Shown here one piece after another: positions 36,745 through 44,715 of a stretch of DNA of 64,000 nt. The stretch spans positions 124,001 through 188,000 of the forward strand of contig NZ_NBDP01000023.1 of NCBI RefSeq assembly GCF_004123845.1, written 5' to 3'. Under the pieces are notes generated by a model. It saw nothing but the letters and a program-made list of their open reading frames with translations. It did not search any database and was not told where the DNA came from. The translations under genes and the position numbers were made by a program. Position 1 is the stretch's first letter. The number at the start of each line of letters is the position of its first letter. This stretch comes from Allobosea sp. Tri-44 (GTDB taxonomy: Bacteria > Pseudomonadota > Alphaproteobacteria > Rhizobiales > Beijerinckiaceae).

Positions 36745-37680
36745 ATGGATCGGTTGGAAGCGATGCGCGTTTTCGTCAGCGCGCTCGACGAGGGCAGCCT
36801 GGCCGGGGCAGGGCGGCGGCTCGGGCGCTCGGCCCCGGCCGTGACGCGCGCCATCACTGCGCTCGAGGGCCATGTCGGAGCGCGGTTGCTCGATCGCACC
36901 ACGCGGATGATCCGCCTCACCGAGGCCGGCGAGCGCTATGCTGCCGCCTGCCGGCGCGTACTCGTCGATCTGGAAGAGGCCGAGCTGCAGGCGGCGGGTG
37001 AACGCGCCGCGCCGCGCGGCCTCCTCACTTTGACCGCCCCGGTCGTCGCCGGCACGCGCCTGCTGCGTCCGCTGGTCGATGCCTTCCTCGACGAGCAGCC
37101 TGAGGTTCAGGTCAGGATGCTGCTGCTCGACCGCGTCGTCAGCCTGCTCGACGAGGGCGTCGATCTCGCCCTGCGCATCGCTCATCTCCCGGATTCAAGT
37201 CTGGTCGCCCTGCGTGTCGGCAGCGTGCGCCAGATCGTCTGCGCCGCGCCGTCCTATCTCGCCCGGCATGGCGTGCCGCAGGAGCCGGGCGATCTCGCCG
37301 GCCATCGTTGTATCGCGCAGATTCATCCACTGGCTGGCGAACTCTGGACCTTCCCACCGATTTCAGAAGGTGGCCGGCCGCGTCAGGTCAAGGTCAAGCC
37401 GCGCCTGATGGCCAATTCGGTCGAGGCGGTGATCGCCTCGGCGGTCGAGGGGCATGGGCTGGTGCGTCCGCTCTGCTACCAGGTCGCAGACGAGGTCCGC
37501 AGCGGCCGGCTCGAGCTGGTGCTGACCGATTGCGAGCCGGAGCCGCTTCCGGTCCATCTCGTCGCGCCGGAGGGCAGGCTCTCCGTGGCCAAGGTCCGCG
37601 CCTTCGCCGATTTCGCTCTGCCAAAGCTGAAGGCGCGTTTCGCCGAACGAGTCGGCGAGAGCCGGGTCCGATCAGATTGA
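36745..37680 (+). CDS. LysR family transcriptional regulator
   Basis: A 311-residue LysR-type regulator of the common MDRLEAMRVFV group, with the winged HTH at 1-60 (SLAGAGRRLGRSAPAVTRAITALEGHVGARLLDR) and an effector domain from about 90. The ATG at 36745 has GGA 6 nt upstream; an ATG two codons earlier (36739) is also possible. It is divergent from the exported hydrolase across a 120-bp AT-richer region. The last codons and the stop (TCAGATTGA) lie inside a palindromic repeat. Confidence 0.9.
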   Translation: MDRLEAMRVFVSALDEGSLAGAGRRLGRSAPAVTRAITALEGHVGARLLDRTTRMIRLTEAGERYAAACRRVLVDLEEAELQAAGERAAPRGLLTLTAPVVAGTRLLRPLVDAFLDEQPEVQVRMLLLDRVVSLLDEGVDLALRIAHLPDSSLVALRVGSVRQIVCAAPSYLARHGVPQEPGDLAGHRCIAQIHPLAGELWTFPPISEGGRPRQVKVKPRLMANSVEAVIASAVEGHGLVRPLCYQVADEVRSGRLELVLTDCEPEPLPVHLVAPEGRLSVAKVRAFADFALPKLKARFAERVGESRVRSD

Positions 37681-37775
37681 ATCAATCTGATCGGTGAATC
37701 CGTCTCTCACTTCTAGTTTAGAGACCGTTTTACCGATCAGCTTGCGTTGCAAGCCGATCGGAACGGGCTCTAGCG
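37668..37775. repeat. palindromic intergenic repeat, family B copy 2 plus second hairpin
   Basis: Arms CCGATCAGATT (37668-37678) and AATCTGATCGG (37684-37694) lie around GAATC, followed by TGAATCCGTCTCT as in copy 1. A second imperfect inverted repeat follows, GAGACCGTTTTACCGATCAG facing CCGATCGGAACGGGCTCT. The first arm contains the end of the lysR gene including its stop codon. Confidence 0.75.
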
Positions 37776-37803
37776 CCTCAATTCAAGAAGTCGGGCTCAT
37801 CGC

Positions 37804-38805
37804 TTACCAGCGCGGGCGCGGGCCGTAGCTGCCGTCGCAGCCGACGAGCGGGCCACCCGGATAGTAGTCGTCGATGACGATGTCCGGCATCTGGCAGCCA
37901 CCGCGACTGACGCTGCGGCTGATCCGGCGGCGCTGCTGGCCATAATCGTCGGGCTGCGCCCAGACGGTGCGGCCGTCATAGCGCGGCTCTGCCTGGCGAT
38001 CGAGCGCCGGCTTCTGGGCCACGACACGCGGCGCCTGGGCTCGGCTCGCGGCCTTCTCGGTGGCCTGCTGGCGCACCGGGGGCACTGGCGCTGCTGCGAC
38101 ATCGGCCGTGTCCTTGCCGTCCTTGCCGGCGAGCTGTGAGGCCGCGACGACCGTATCCTCGGCGGTGGCGCGGACCAGTTTCTGGACGCCGGTATCGAGG
38201 GCGAGCGTGCGGAAGGAAGCATCGCCGCAACCGCCGCAGCGAGCCGGGTCGAGCGGGACGAGGTCGACGCGCGCCTTGCCGTCGTCGCTGGCCTGGCCTT
38301 CGCCGGCGGCGCGGGCGGCGATCACCACCTTGCCGGCGTCCTCGAGCTGCATCTCGATCAGCTGGGTGCGCAGAGCGCGGGCGCGGCGATAATTGACGAC
38401 CTCGTCGCCACCCGAGACCAGGATCGCGAAAGGCGCGCCCTTGGGAGCGTTGCCGCGGAAGATGTCGCGCAGCTGGGTGATGGCGCGGCGGGCGTCGGAG
38501 GTGACCTCCCAGCTGCCGGGCGCGAACGGGATCTGGCGCGTTGTCATGATCTCGCGGGCCGCCTGAGCGACGCCGAACGAAACCGTGCGCGAGGAGAATT
38601 CCAGCTTGAGCGACTGCGGCCGCTCGGCGACCTTCGGCGCATCCGGGTTACCCCCGCTGACCTGCGCCTGCTCGGCCGTAGGTAGGCTGTTGCGCTCGGC
38701 CTGCGCAAAGGTCGTGCTCGCCGAGACGATGACGGCGAGCGCGGCGACGGCGATGCGCAGACGGGTGCTGCGCTGGCGAGCGGTCTGGTCGAGCTGGAAG
38801 CCCAT
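37804..38805 (-). CDS. exported protein with degenerate OmpA-like domain
   Basis: A 333-residue exported protein not assigned to a named family. Residues 1-36 form a signal peptide (basic start, hydrophobic 17-30, AQA). Residues about 95-190 look like a divergent OmpA/peptidoglycan-associated fold (FAPGSWEVTSDARRAITQLRD, then VVNYRRARALRTQLIEM). The remainder is low complexity with a basic and Tyr/Gly-rich C-terminus containing two cysteines. GAGGAG lies 8 nt before the ATG at 38805. The 297-bp divergent gap to the next gene (38806-39102) probably holds both promoters; I see no gene in it. Confidence 0.65.
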   Translation of the reverse strand: MGFQLDQTARQRSTRLRIAVAALAVIVSASTTFAQAERNSLPTAEQAQVSGGNPDAPKVAERPQSLKLEFSSRTVSFGVAQAAREIMTTRQIPFAPGSWEVTSDARRAITQLRDIFRGNAPKGAPFAILVSGGDEVVNYRRARALRTQLIEMQLEDAGKVVIAARAAGEGQASDDGKARVDLVPLDPARCGGCGDASFRTLALDTGVQKLVRATAEDTVVAASQLAGKDGKDTADVAAAPVPPVRQQATEKAASRAQAPRVVAQKPALDRQAEPRYDGRTVWAQPDDYGQQRRRISRSVSRGGCQMPDIVIDDYYPGGPLVGCDGSYGPRPRW

Positions 38806-39102
38806 GGCGGGTCTCCTCATGAACGGATGTGCGCTGGGCACGTTGCCTGGCCCTTGGCGATCCTTGAGCCGGTTTCGCGAATGCCCGCTCAAAAGGCGGT
38901 GCGTCTCATGTTGAACGCGCGCGCGTAGGAGGCCGCGCATTCATCCACTGTTCAGGAAAAAATGCCGTTCGACGCGAAAATGGGGCAAACAGTGGCAAAG
39001 CTCGGACAACGCCACTGCCGCGCCCCGCTTTCACCTGACCGGGTCGTCGCATTGTCGAGGCTACTGGACTATGCGAAGAGAGGGTAAACAGGGGGTCTGG
39101 CT

Positions 39103-39729
39103 ATGAAGAACGCAGATGAGCGCAAGGACAACAGCGACCTTCCGCAGATGATGTCTCGCCGTGCGCTCGGTGGATTCGTGCTTTCGCTGCCGCTGCTCAG
39201 TGCTGTTCCTGCATTGGCGCAGACCGATCAGGGCGCGACCAACATCTTGCGTTCCCTGGCGCCGCATGATCGCGTGCCGGGTGGCGGCGCCAGCGGTGGC
39301 GGCAGGGTCGTGGTGCGCCGCGTCGCGCCGGTGCCGCGCCGAATCCAGACGCGCGGTTACGGCCAGGACGTCGTGATCGACCTGACCCGCCGCGTCGAGG
39401 TCACCGTCTTCTTCGACAACGACTCGGCTTCCTTGCGTCGTGGCGCGGAGGCGACCCTGATGCGGCTTGCCTTGGCGCTGCGCGATCCGATCCTGCTCGA
39501 TCAGCGCTTCCTGATCGCCGGCCACACCAGCGCCGAAGGGGGCCACGACTACAATGTCGAGCTCTCTCAGGAGCGGGCTGCCGCGGTCCGCGACTGGCTG
39601 GTCTCCTACGGCGAGATCGCGCCGAGCCGCCTCGTCGCCCACGGCTTCGGCCCTGACATGCTGCGCAATCCGCGCAGTCCGTATTCGCCCGTCAATCGCC
39701 GCGTTGAAGTCATCGCCATTACCGGCTGA
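39103..39729 (+). CDS. OmpA family protein
   Basis: A 208-residue exported protein with a C-terminal OmpA/MotB-type peptidoglycan-binding domain (about 98-206). It shows FFDNDSASL, LIAGHTSAEGGHDYNVELSQERAAAVRDWL (in two parts), RLVAHGFGPD and VNRRVEV. The N-terminus has an RR motif (MMSRRALGG) before a hydrophobic stretch ending ALAQ at about residue 40, so it may use Sec or Tat. It is followed after 48 bp by another exported protein. A role in anchoring an envelope complex to the wall is likely. Confidence 0.88.
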   Translation: MKNADERKDNSDLPQMMSRRALGGFVLSLPLLSAVPALAQTDQGATNILRSLAPHDRVPGGGASGGGRVVVRRVAPVPRRIQTRGYGQDVVIDLTRRVEVTVFFDNDSASLRRGAEATLMRLALALRDPILLDQRFLIAGHTSAEGGHDYNVELSQERAAAVRDWLVSYGEIAPSRLVAHGFGPDMLRNPRSPYSPVNRRVEVIAITG

Positions 39730-39777
39730 GTTTCTACCGTCTTCCCGAAACAACCATTTGCCTCAGGGGGCACTGTC

Positions 39778-40728
39778 ATGGCTTTGTTCAAGCGTCTCAT
39801 GCTCGGCTTCGCGCTGCTGATGTCCTTCGCAGTCGTTGCCCACGCTCAATCGCCGAATTCCCGCATCAACCTCCTGGTGATGTCGGACGATGCCGATCCG
39901 GACACGGTTCCGCGCAACAACCGCATCTTCAACCGGGTCCAGCTCCAGCTTTCGGAGTATCTGAATACCCGCGGCTTCCAGGTCTATGACGAGACCAGCC
40001 TGGCGCTCGGCATCACGCAGACCGCCCGTGTCCGCCGCCGCGACGCCGAGCTGATCGAGATCGCCCGTGCCGTCTCGACTCCGGTCGACGCCATGGTCGT
40101 CTACCAGATCTACGCCTCGGCGCGCCGCGCCGTCGCCGCCGACATCCGCTTCCCCGAAATCCGCATCGCCGGCCGCGTGCTCAACGTCCGCTCCGGCCAG
40201 TTCATTGCGGCTTTCGAGGTCGGCGGCTTCCAGCTGCCCGCTCTGCCCAATCCCTGCAGCGCCGAGTGCCTGCTCGAGACCGTCGGCACCCAGTCGCGCC
40301 TCCTCGCCGCCGATCTCGGCGCCGCGATCGCCCAGAAGCTCGAGGGTTTCGCCCGCCCGAGCGGTGGTGCGGCTGCTGTCGGCAAGGACGGCATCGTTCT
40401 CGGCGGTGGAACTGCTGCCGGTGCGGCTCCGGTCGCCGCTGGTGGCGACGGCTGCAACAACCTGCCGACCGACTTCGTGATCCAGCTGCGCGACTTCACC
40501 ACCGCGGAAGTCGACCGGGTTGAGAGCGAGTTCGTCCGCTGGGGTTGCTACCGCGCCCACCGCGCCACGCAGATGACCTCGACCTCGGCCGATTTCTTCT
40601 ACTCGACATCCGCCGATTCGGCTCGGCTGACCCGCAATTTCCGCTTGATGCTGGAACTCGTCGGTCTGAACGGTCAGGTCACCTTCTCCGGCAACCGGTT
40701 GGTCGTCAGCAAGGTCGCCACCCGCTGA
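39778..40728 (+). CDS. exported two-domain protein, LpoB/FlgT-like fold suspected
   Basis: A 316-residue protein with a signal peptide (cleavage near AHA, residue 22-23). Residues about 28-150 alternate strands and helices in a pattern like the CsgG/LpoB/FlgT nucleotide-binding-like fold (RVQLQLSEYLNTRGFQVYDE, PVDAMVVYQIYAS, GRVLNVRSGQFIAAFEV). A Gly/Ala linker (about 193-222) joins a second alpha/beta domain with three cysteines overall. This fold call is by eye only. If right, it would suit an outer-membrane or periplasmic activator of a PBP. A strong terminator follows at 40776. Confidence 0.6.
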   Translation: MALFKRLMLGFALLMSFAVVAHAQSPNSRINLLVMSDDADPDTVPRNNRIFNRVQLQLSEYLNTRGFQVYDETSLALGITQTARVRRRDAELIEIARAVSTPVDAMVVYQIYASARRAVAADIRFPEIRIAGRVLNVRSGQFIAAFEVGGFQLPALPNPCSAECLLETVGTQSRLLAADLGAAIAQKLEGFARPSGGAAAVGKDGIVLGGGTAAGAAPVAAGGDGCNNLPTDFVIQLRDFTTAEVDRVESEFVRWGCYRAHRATQMTSTSADFFYSTSADSARLTRNFRLMLELVGLNGQVTFSGNRLVVSKVATR

Positions 40729-40775
40729 TAAAAGGGCGTCCGGGTAACCATAAACCCCGGCCCTCTCCTGCGAAA

Positions 40776-40812
40776 AAGCCGCCCGGTCGACACGGACCGG
40801 GCGGCTTGTTAC
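40776..40812 (+). terminator. rho-independent terminator after the exported-protein pair
   Basis: Perfect 13-bp stem AAGCCGCCCGGTC (40776-40788) and GACCGGGCGGCTT (40795-40807) with a 6-nt loop, preceded by an A run and followed by GTTACTTT. It is 47 bp after the preceding stop codon. Confidence 0.88.
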
Positions 40813-40911
40813 TTTAATTATGGCAGCAATATGTGCCGGCCTGATGCGAACGGACTTGGCTGGGTTTCCGTTCGCCGCAGTTGACCGGTGTCCGATGCGG
40901 ATATTTGAGAG

Positions 40912-42474
40912 ATGGATTGGGGCATTGACCCGGCTCGGGTCGCGGAGATCAGCACGATCGCGTCTTCGCGCCGGTTTTCTGCGCGGGACACCGAGAAGTT
41001 CGTTCTGGCGATTACCGGCAGTGGCTCGGAGAATGCCGACCTGCCGCTCTGGGACATGCTCCAGGTGCTGTTCTCGCTCGGCGCGCTGACCGCAAATCCG
41101 CGCATGCCGGCCCGCGACGCGGCCATCGGCTGCATGCTCGACGAGAGCGGAATCCTTTTGCGACCGCTGCGCCAGGACGGGCCGGTATCCATCAGCTTCG
41201 CCGGCGCCACGATCGAAGCCTCGGCGACCGAGATCGTCCTCTCTTATGGAGCAGACAAGGGCGATGCGAAGACCCGCTCCTTCTCCTGGAGTCGGGTCAG
41301 GCGCGCGCTCGGCCTTGCCGATTTCCTCTTCGCCGCCGAGGCGGACGAGCGTTCGGAGGGCGGGCTCGCGGCGTTGCGCACGGCGCTCGACGCCGTCTTT
41401 GCACTGTCCGCCTTCGACGAGGACGGGCTGAAGCGCGCGGTTCAGGAGCCGGCACGCTTCATGCGAGCCTGGCGCCGGCGGCATCTGCCCTTGCTCGCCT
41501 TCGCCGACCTGATCCGCCAGCGCGAAGCCTTCCTCAACGCCTCCGGTCGGCGCGAGCGTCAGCGCGAGTTTGATTCGGAGGACCTCGTCTCGCTCTGGAG
41601 CTTCGCCCTGCTGCATGGCGAGACCTGGAGCTTTGCCCGCTTCGCCGAGCGTTTCAGCGCTCTTGTCCGCGAGGAGCGCTCGAGCGTCGGCCGCCGCGAC
41701 TTCATGGCGCCCGCCTCGATCGACTCGCTGATGGCGCGTCAGCCCTCGGAGAATCCGGAGGAGGCATTGATCGCCTGGCTCGATCAGCAGGCGCTGATCG
41801 GTGAGCTCGAATTGGATGAGCCCGAGGAAGACGACGAGCCCGAGGACGAGGAAGATGAGGACGGCGTCGTGCGCGAGCGCGTCTACGCCGCGCTGATGCG
41901 TCTGCCGGTCGAGCCGAAATTCCTCAACAAGGAGGAGCGCGAATCGATCGGCCGGGCGCTCGCCATCTTGCCGCTCGCCCACGAGCAGCCGCTGACGCTG
42001 GTTCGCTCGCGCGCCGTCGCGCCCTGGGAGAACCGCCTCGTCGAGGCGAGCCGCCGCATCGCCGGCTCCAATCGTGGTCAGGTCGACCAGAGCCCGGAAG
42101 CGTTCGACTATGCCGGCATCGCCGCGGGGCTTGCGGCGCTGGGCAAGCGGCTCGACGAATTGCTGCTGATCGCCAATGCGCTCGAGGCGATCGAGGGGCC
42201 GCAAAGCGACGCGGCGACGGCCGAAGGCCAGAAGCTGCTGCGGCGCTGGCGCCATGATCGCGCCAGCTTCCGGATCGACGATGCGAAACTGGCGCTGACC
42301 TTCGCAAGGCATGGGGGAGCACTGAGAACGGTCGCAGCAGCCCTGCACCGGATCAACAGGCAACAGAAGCGCTTCGGTGAAACGACGGACCTGGTCGCCC
42401 AGGCCGCCAACGACGAGGCGCGGTTCACCGACGTCTTCTCGCAGCGCTATCAAGGGCGATCGAAACGGCCATGA
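40912..42474 (+). CDS. unrecognised cytoplasmic protein with acidic linker
   Basis: A 520-residue protein with no signal peptide or membrane helix. It is not recognised. It is mostly helical with many Arg/Glu pairs, and has a strongly acidic stretch at about 298-319 (EPEEDDEPEDEEDED) separating a 290-residue N-terminal part from a 200-residue helical C-terminal part. It is translationally coupled to the next gene (ATGA). It is the first of three co-oriented genes that face the SEDS-PBP operon across a convergent junction; the association suggests a shared envelope function but nothing in the sequence proves it. Confidence 0.6.
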   Translation: MDWGIDPARVAEISTIASSRRFSARDTEKFVLAITGSGSENADLPLWDMLQVLFSLGALTANPRMPARDAAIGCMLDESGILLRPLRQDGPVSISFAGATIEASATEIVLSYGADKGDAKTRSFSWSRVRRALGLADFLFAAEADERSEGGLAALRTALDAVFALSAFDEDGLKRAVQEPARFMRAWRRRHLPLLAFADLIRQREAFLNASGRRERQREFDSEDLVSLWSFALLHGETWSFARFAERFSALVREERSSVGRRDFMAPASIDSLMARQPSENPEEALIAWLDQQALIGELELDEPEEDDEPEDEEDEDGVVRERVYAALMRLPVEPKFLNKEERESIGRALAILPLAHEQPLTLVRSRAVAPWENRLVEASRRIAGSNRGQVDQSPEAFDYAGIAAGLAALGKRLDELLLIANALEAIEGPQSDAATAEGQKLLRRWRHDRASFRIDDAKLALTFARHGGALRTVAAALHRINRQQKRFGETTDLVAQAANDEARFTDVFSQRYQGRSKRP

Positions 42475-43028
42475 CAGACTTCCTCAACCAGGGTCCGCTA
42501 GAGGACGATCCGCGCGTCGGCCGCGCCACGGCCCGCCTGGTTCTGGCGGCGCTTGCGAGCGCCGAGCCGGAAGAGGCGGTCGCCGCGAGCATCAGCCGCG
42601 CCGACCTTTGGGCCCATGCCCGCCGCGTTCGTGGCGAGCCGGTCAACTTCGCCGCCGAGCGCGCCATCCGCACCGATCCGGAGGCGGCACGGCTCTATCG
42701 CCGCTTGCTCTCCTTCCAGGCCGTGGCGCGTAGCGAACTCGCCGCCGCGGCCTATGACAGCAGCGCGACCCACCGCCGCATCGGCTCCTTCGAGCTCGAC
42801 GTGATCGAGGAGGACGATGCGCCGCCGGCCCTGGTCATCCAGTGCCTGTCGGACACCGACCCGGCCCCGACCATGATCGAGGTCGTCTCGGTCGAGGGCG
42901 TGGTCCGCCTGCCGCTTCCGGCGCCGGTCGACAAGCACATCGTCATCGACCTGCCGCGCCAGGATGCCGAGCGCGACCTGCTGCGATTGATGCTCGCCAA
43001 CCCGCTCGCGGGCGTTTATCTGCTGTAA
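42471..43028 (+). CDS. unrecognised 185-residue protein
   Basis: A soluble, acidic 185-residue protein without recognised motifs. The N-terminal half is helical (ATARLVLAALASAEPEEAVAASI, RLYRRLLSFQAVARSELAAAAY); the C-terminal half is strand-rich (FELDVIEEDDAPPALVIQCL, MIEVVSVEGVVRLPLPAPV). Its start overlaps the previous stop by 4 bp, so the two proteins are probably made together and may interact. A 67-bp gap separates it from the next gene. Confidence 0.6.
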   Translation: MTDFLNQGPLEDDPRVGRATARLVLAALASAEPEEAVAASISRADLWAHARRVRGEPVNFAAERAIRTDPEAARLYRRLLSFQAVARSELAAAAYDSSATHRRIGSFELDVIEEDDAPPALVIQCLSDTDPAPTMIEVVSVEGVVRLPLPAPVDKHIVIDLPRQDAERDLLRLMLANPLAGVYLL

Positions 43029-43095
43029 CGTCAGGAGCGTTGCCACAAACCGGCGCTTTTGCCTGGCGCTGGGGACGGCAGGGCCTGCGGGAGAG

Positions 43096-44589
43096 ATGAT
43101 GGCGGGAGATCAGAACGTCAGGCGCTCCGGTGTCTTCGTCGTCGTGCCGACGACCGACCAGCCGATCATCCTGAAGAAGCTCGCCTGGTCGGCACGCGTG
43201 CCGGTCTCGCGGGTCGTGCTGGCGACCGAGAGCTCCGAGGTCTGCGAGCCCTGGAGCACACAGTACAGCAACCTGCTGCGCCCCGGCGAGCCTCTGCGCC
43301 AGATCCTCGGCCTGCCCGAGGGCGGCAGCTATCGCCTTGCCGCCTCCGGCGCGATCGACCAGGGCAAGAGCTGGATGGTGCCGACGCTTGCGGCCCATTG
43401 CGCGCTCGCCCATGGCGAGGCGGTGACGCATAAGGCCGCCGAGGCCAAGCTCGTGATCTGGGGCACCGGCGCGATCGACCTCTCAGTCGCCGATACGGCG
43501 AACGAGGCGCGCGTCACCCAGCAGGAATACCATCTCACCACCAAGATCGACCGCTGCCGCCACCTCTTCGCCGATGCCGAGCATGGCGCTACGCCGGTGC
43601 TGGCGCTGGTGCCGCGTGGCGACGAGGCCGAGCGCGCCGTCGCGATCCTCGGCAAGATTCTCGGTGGCCAGCCGCACCATATCGTGGTTGTCTCTTCCCT
43701 CGCCGACATCGCCGCGCCTATCGATCTCTTTCTGCGCAGCGGCTCCTTCGAACCGCAGGCCGCGGCGTCCGCGCCGGAGCGGCCGGCCGCACCAGGATCG
43801 TCTTCGATGGCCCTGAGACCGTTCGAGCCCAAGACCGCCGAGCAACCCGCTGAGCCGCAGCCCGGGCTGCAGCAGGGGCAGACCGTGGTGCAGCCGCGCC
43901 CCACCGGAGACGAGCCCTCGATCGCCGATGTGCTGAAGAGCCCGCAGGCGCCCCGGCCGCGTCGCTCGGTGCTCGGCGACAAGCCGGCATCGACCTCCTC
44001 CTCGTCCCGCCTGCCGCTGATCGCCGCTTCGGCGGTCGTGCTGCTCGCCGGCGCCGCCGGAGCGGGCTGGTATCTGACACGCAGCACCGCGACAGACCCC
44101 TACCAGGCTCCGCCTACATTGACCCAGCCTGGGGCCAACGAGGCGACGCAGCCTGCTGCCGGTCAACAGGGTAATCGTCAGCAGAATGCGACTGCGCCCT
44201 CGCTGGGGAACCCTGCTTCTCAGGGCGGTCCTGCGGTGTTCGCCGGCGCGGCTCTGGCCAAGCTGGTGACCTTGTCGGCGCCAGCCGGCAGCACCTGCGA
44301 GGCCCAAATCTACGAAATCCGTCCGCGCTACAGCGAGGCTGCGGTCGATGTCGGCGAGATGGCGAGCGTCCTGATCGACGGCCAGGATATCTGCGGGCTG
44401 GCGCTCGATCCGGTCGCTCCGACCAAGGCGAAGTTCCAGAACGGGACCGGCCCTGCCGTGGTCGCCTCCAAATCGACGGCGACCCGTGTGGTCTTCAATC
44501 CGACAGCGATCCGGGGCGGTATCACCGCCTTCCCGGTGATCCAGGTCGAAGAGCCCAAGGCGCTCTCGATCCAGATCCAGCGGCGCTGA
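43096..44589 (+). CDS. single-pass membrane protein of unknown function
   Basis: A 497-residue protein in three parts: a soluble N-terminal domain (about 1-220), a Pro/Gln-rich linker (220-303), and one membrane helix (about 306-327, LPLIAASAVVLLAGAAGAGWYL) followed by a presumably periplasmic C-terminal region of about 170 residues with two cysteines (STCEAQIYE, GQDICGLAL). No signal peptide is present, so the N-terminus should be cytoplasmic. This bitopic plan suits a protein linking cytoplasm and periplasm. It starts with two ATGs (43096, 43099). The gene ends 126 bp from the convergent SEDS gene. Confidence 0.6.
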   Translation: MMAGDQNVRRSGVFVVVPTTDQPIILKKLAWSARVPVSRVVLATESSEVCEPWSTQYSNLLRPGEPLRQILGLPEGGSYRLAASGAIDQGKSWMVPTLAAHCALAHGEAVTHKAAEAKLVIWGTGAIDLSVADTANEARVTQQEYHLTTKIDRCRHLFADAEHGATPVLALVPRGDEAERAVAILGKILGGQPHHIVVVSSLADIAAPIDLFLRSGSFEPQAAASAPERPAAPGSSSMALRPFEPKTAEQPAEPQPGLQQGQTVVQPRPTGDEPSIADVLKSPQAPRPRRSVLGDKPASTSSSSRLPLIAASAVVLLAGAAGAGWYLTRSTATDPYQAPPTLTQPGANEATQPAAGQQGNRQQNATAPSLGNPASQGGPAVFAGAALAKLVTLSAPAGSTCEAQIYEIRPRYSEAAVDVGEMASVLIDGQDICGLALDPVAPTKAKFQNGTGPAVVASKSTATRVVFNPTAIRGGITAFPVIQVEEPKALSIQIQRR

Positions 44590-44599
44590 GCCAACTCAG

Positions 44600-44630
44600 C
44601 CGTCATGCTCGGGCTTGACCCGAGCATCTC
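44600..44630. repeat. half copy of family A palindrome between convergent genes
   Basis: The sequence CCGTCATGCTCGGGCTTGACCCGAGCATCTC contains the hairpin ATGCTCGGG-N5-CCCGAGCAT. It lies 10 bp past the plus-strand stop and may serve as a bidirectional terminator. Confidence 0.7.
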
Positions 44631-44715
44631 AGGCCGGATGAGGCGCTGATCAGCGCCTTCTCGTCACAAGATTCTCGGCCCTACGCTGCGTCTCGGCCGA
44701 GAGTGGCGGCCGTTC

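Noticed and set aside
39763..42453. Minus-strand open frame of about 900 codons across two plus-strand genes
   Set aside because: It spans the strong terminator at 40776 and the gap between genes, and has shadow-type composition; the plus strand has signal peptide, ribosome sites and coupling.
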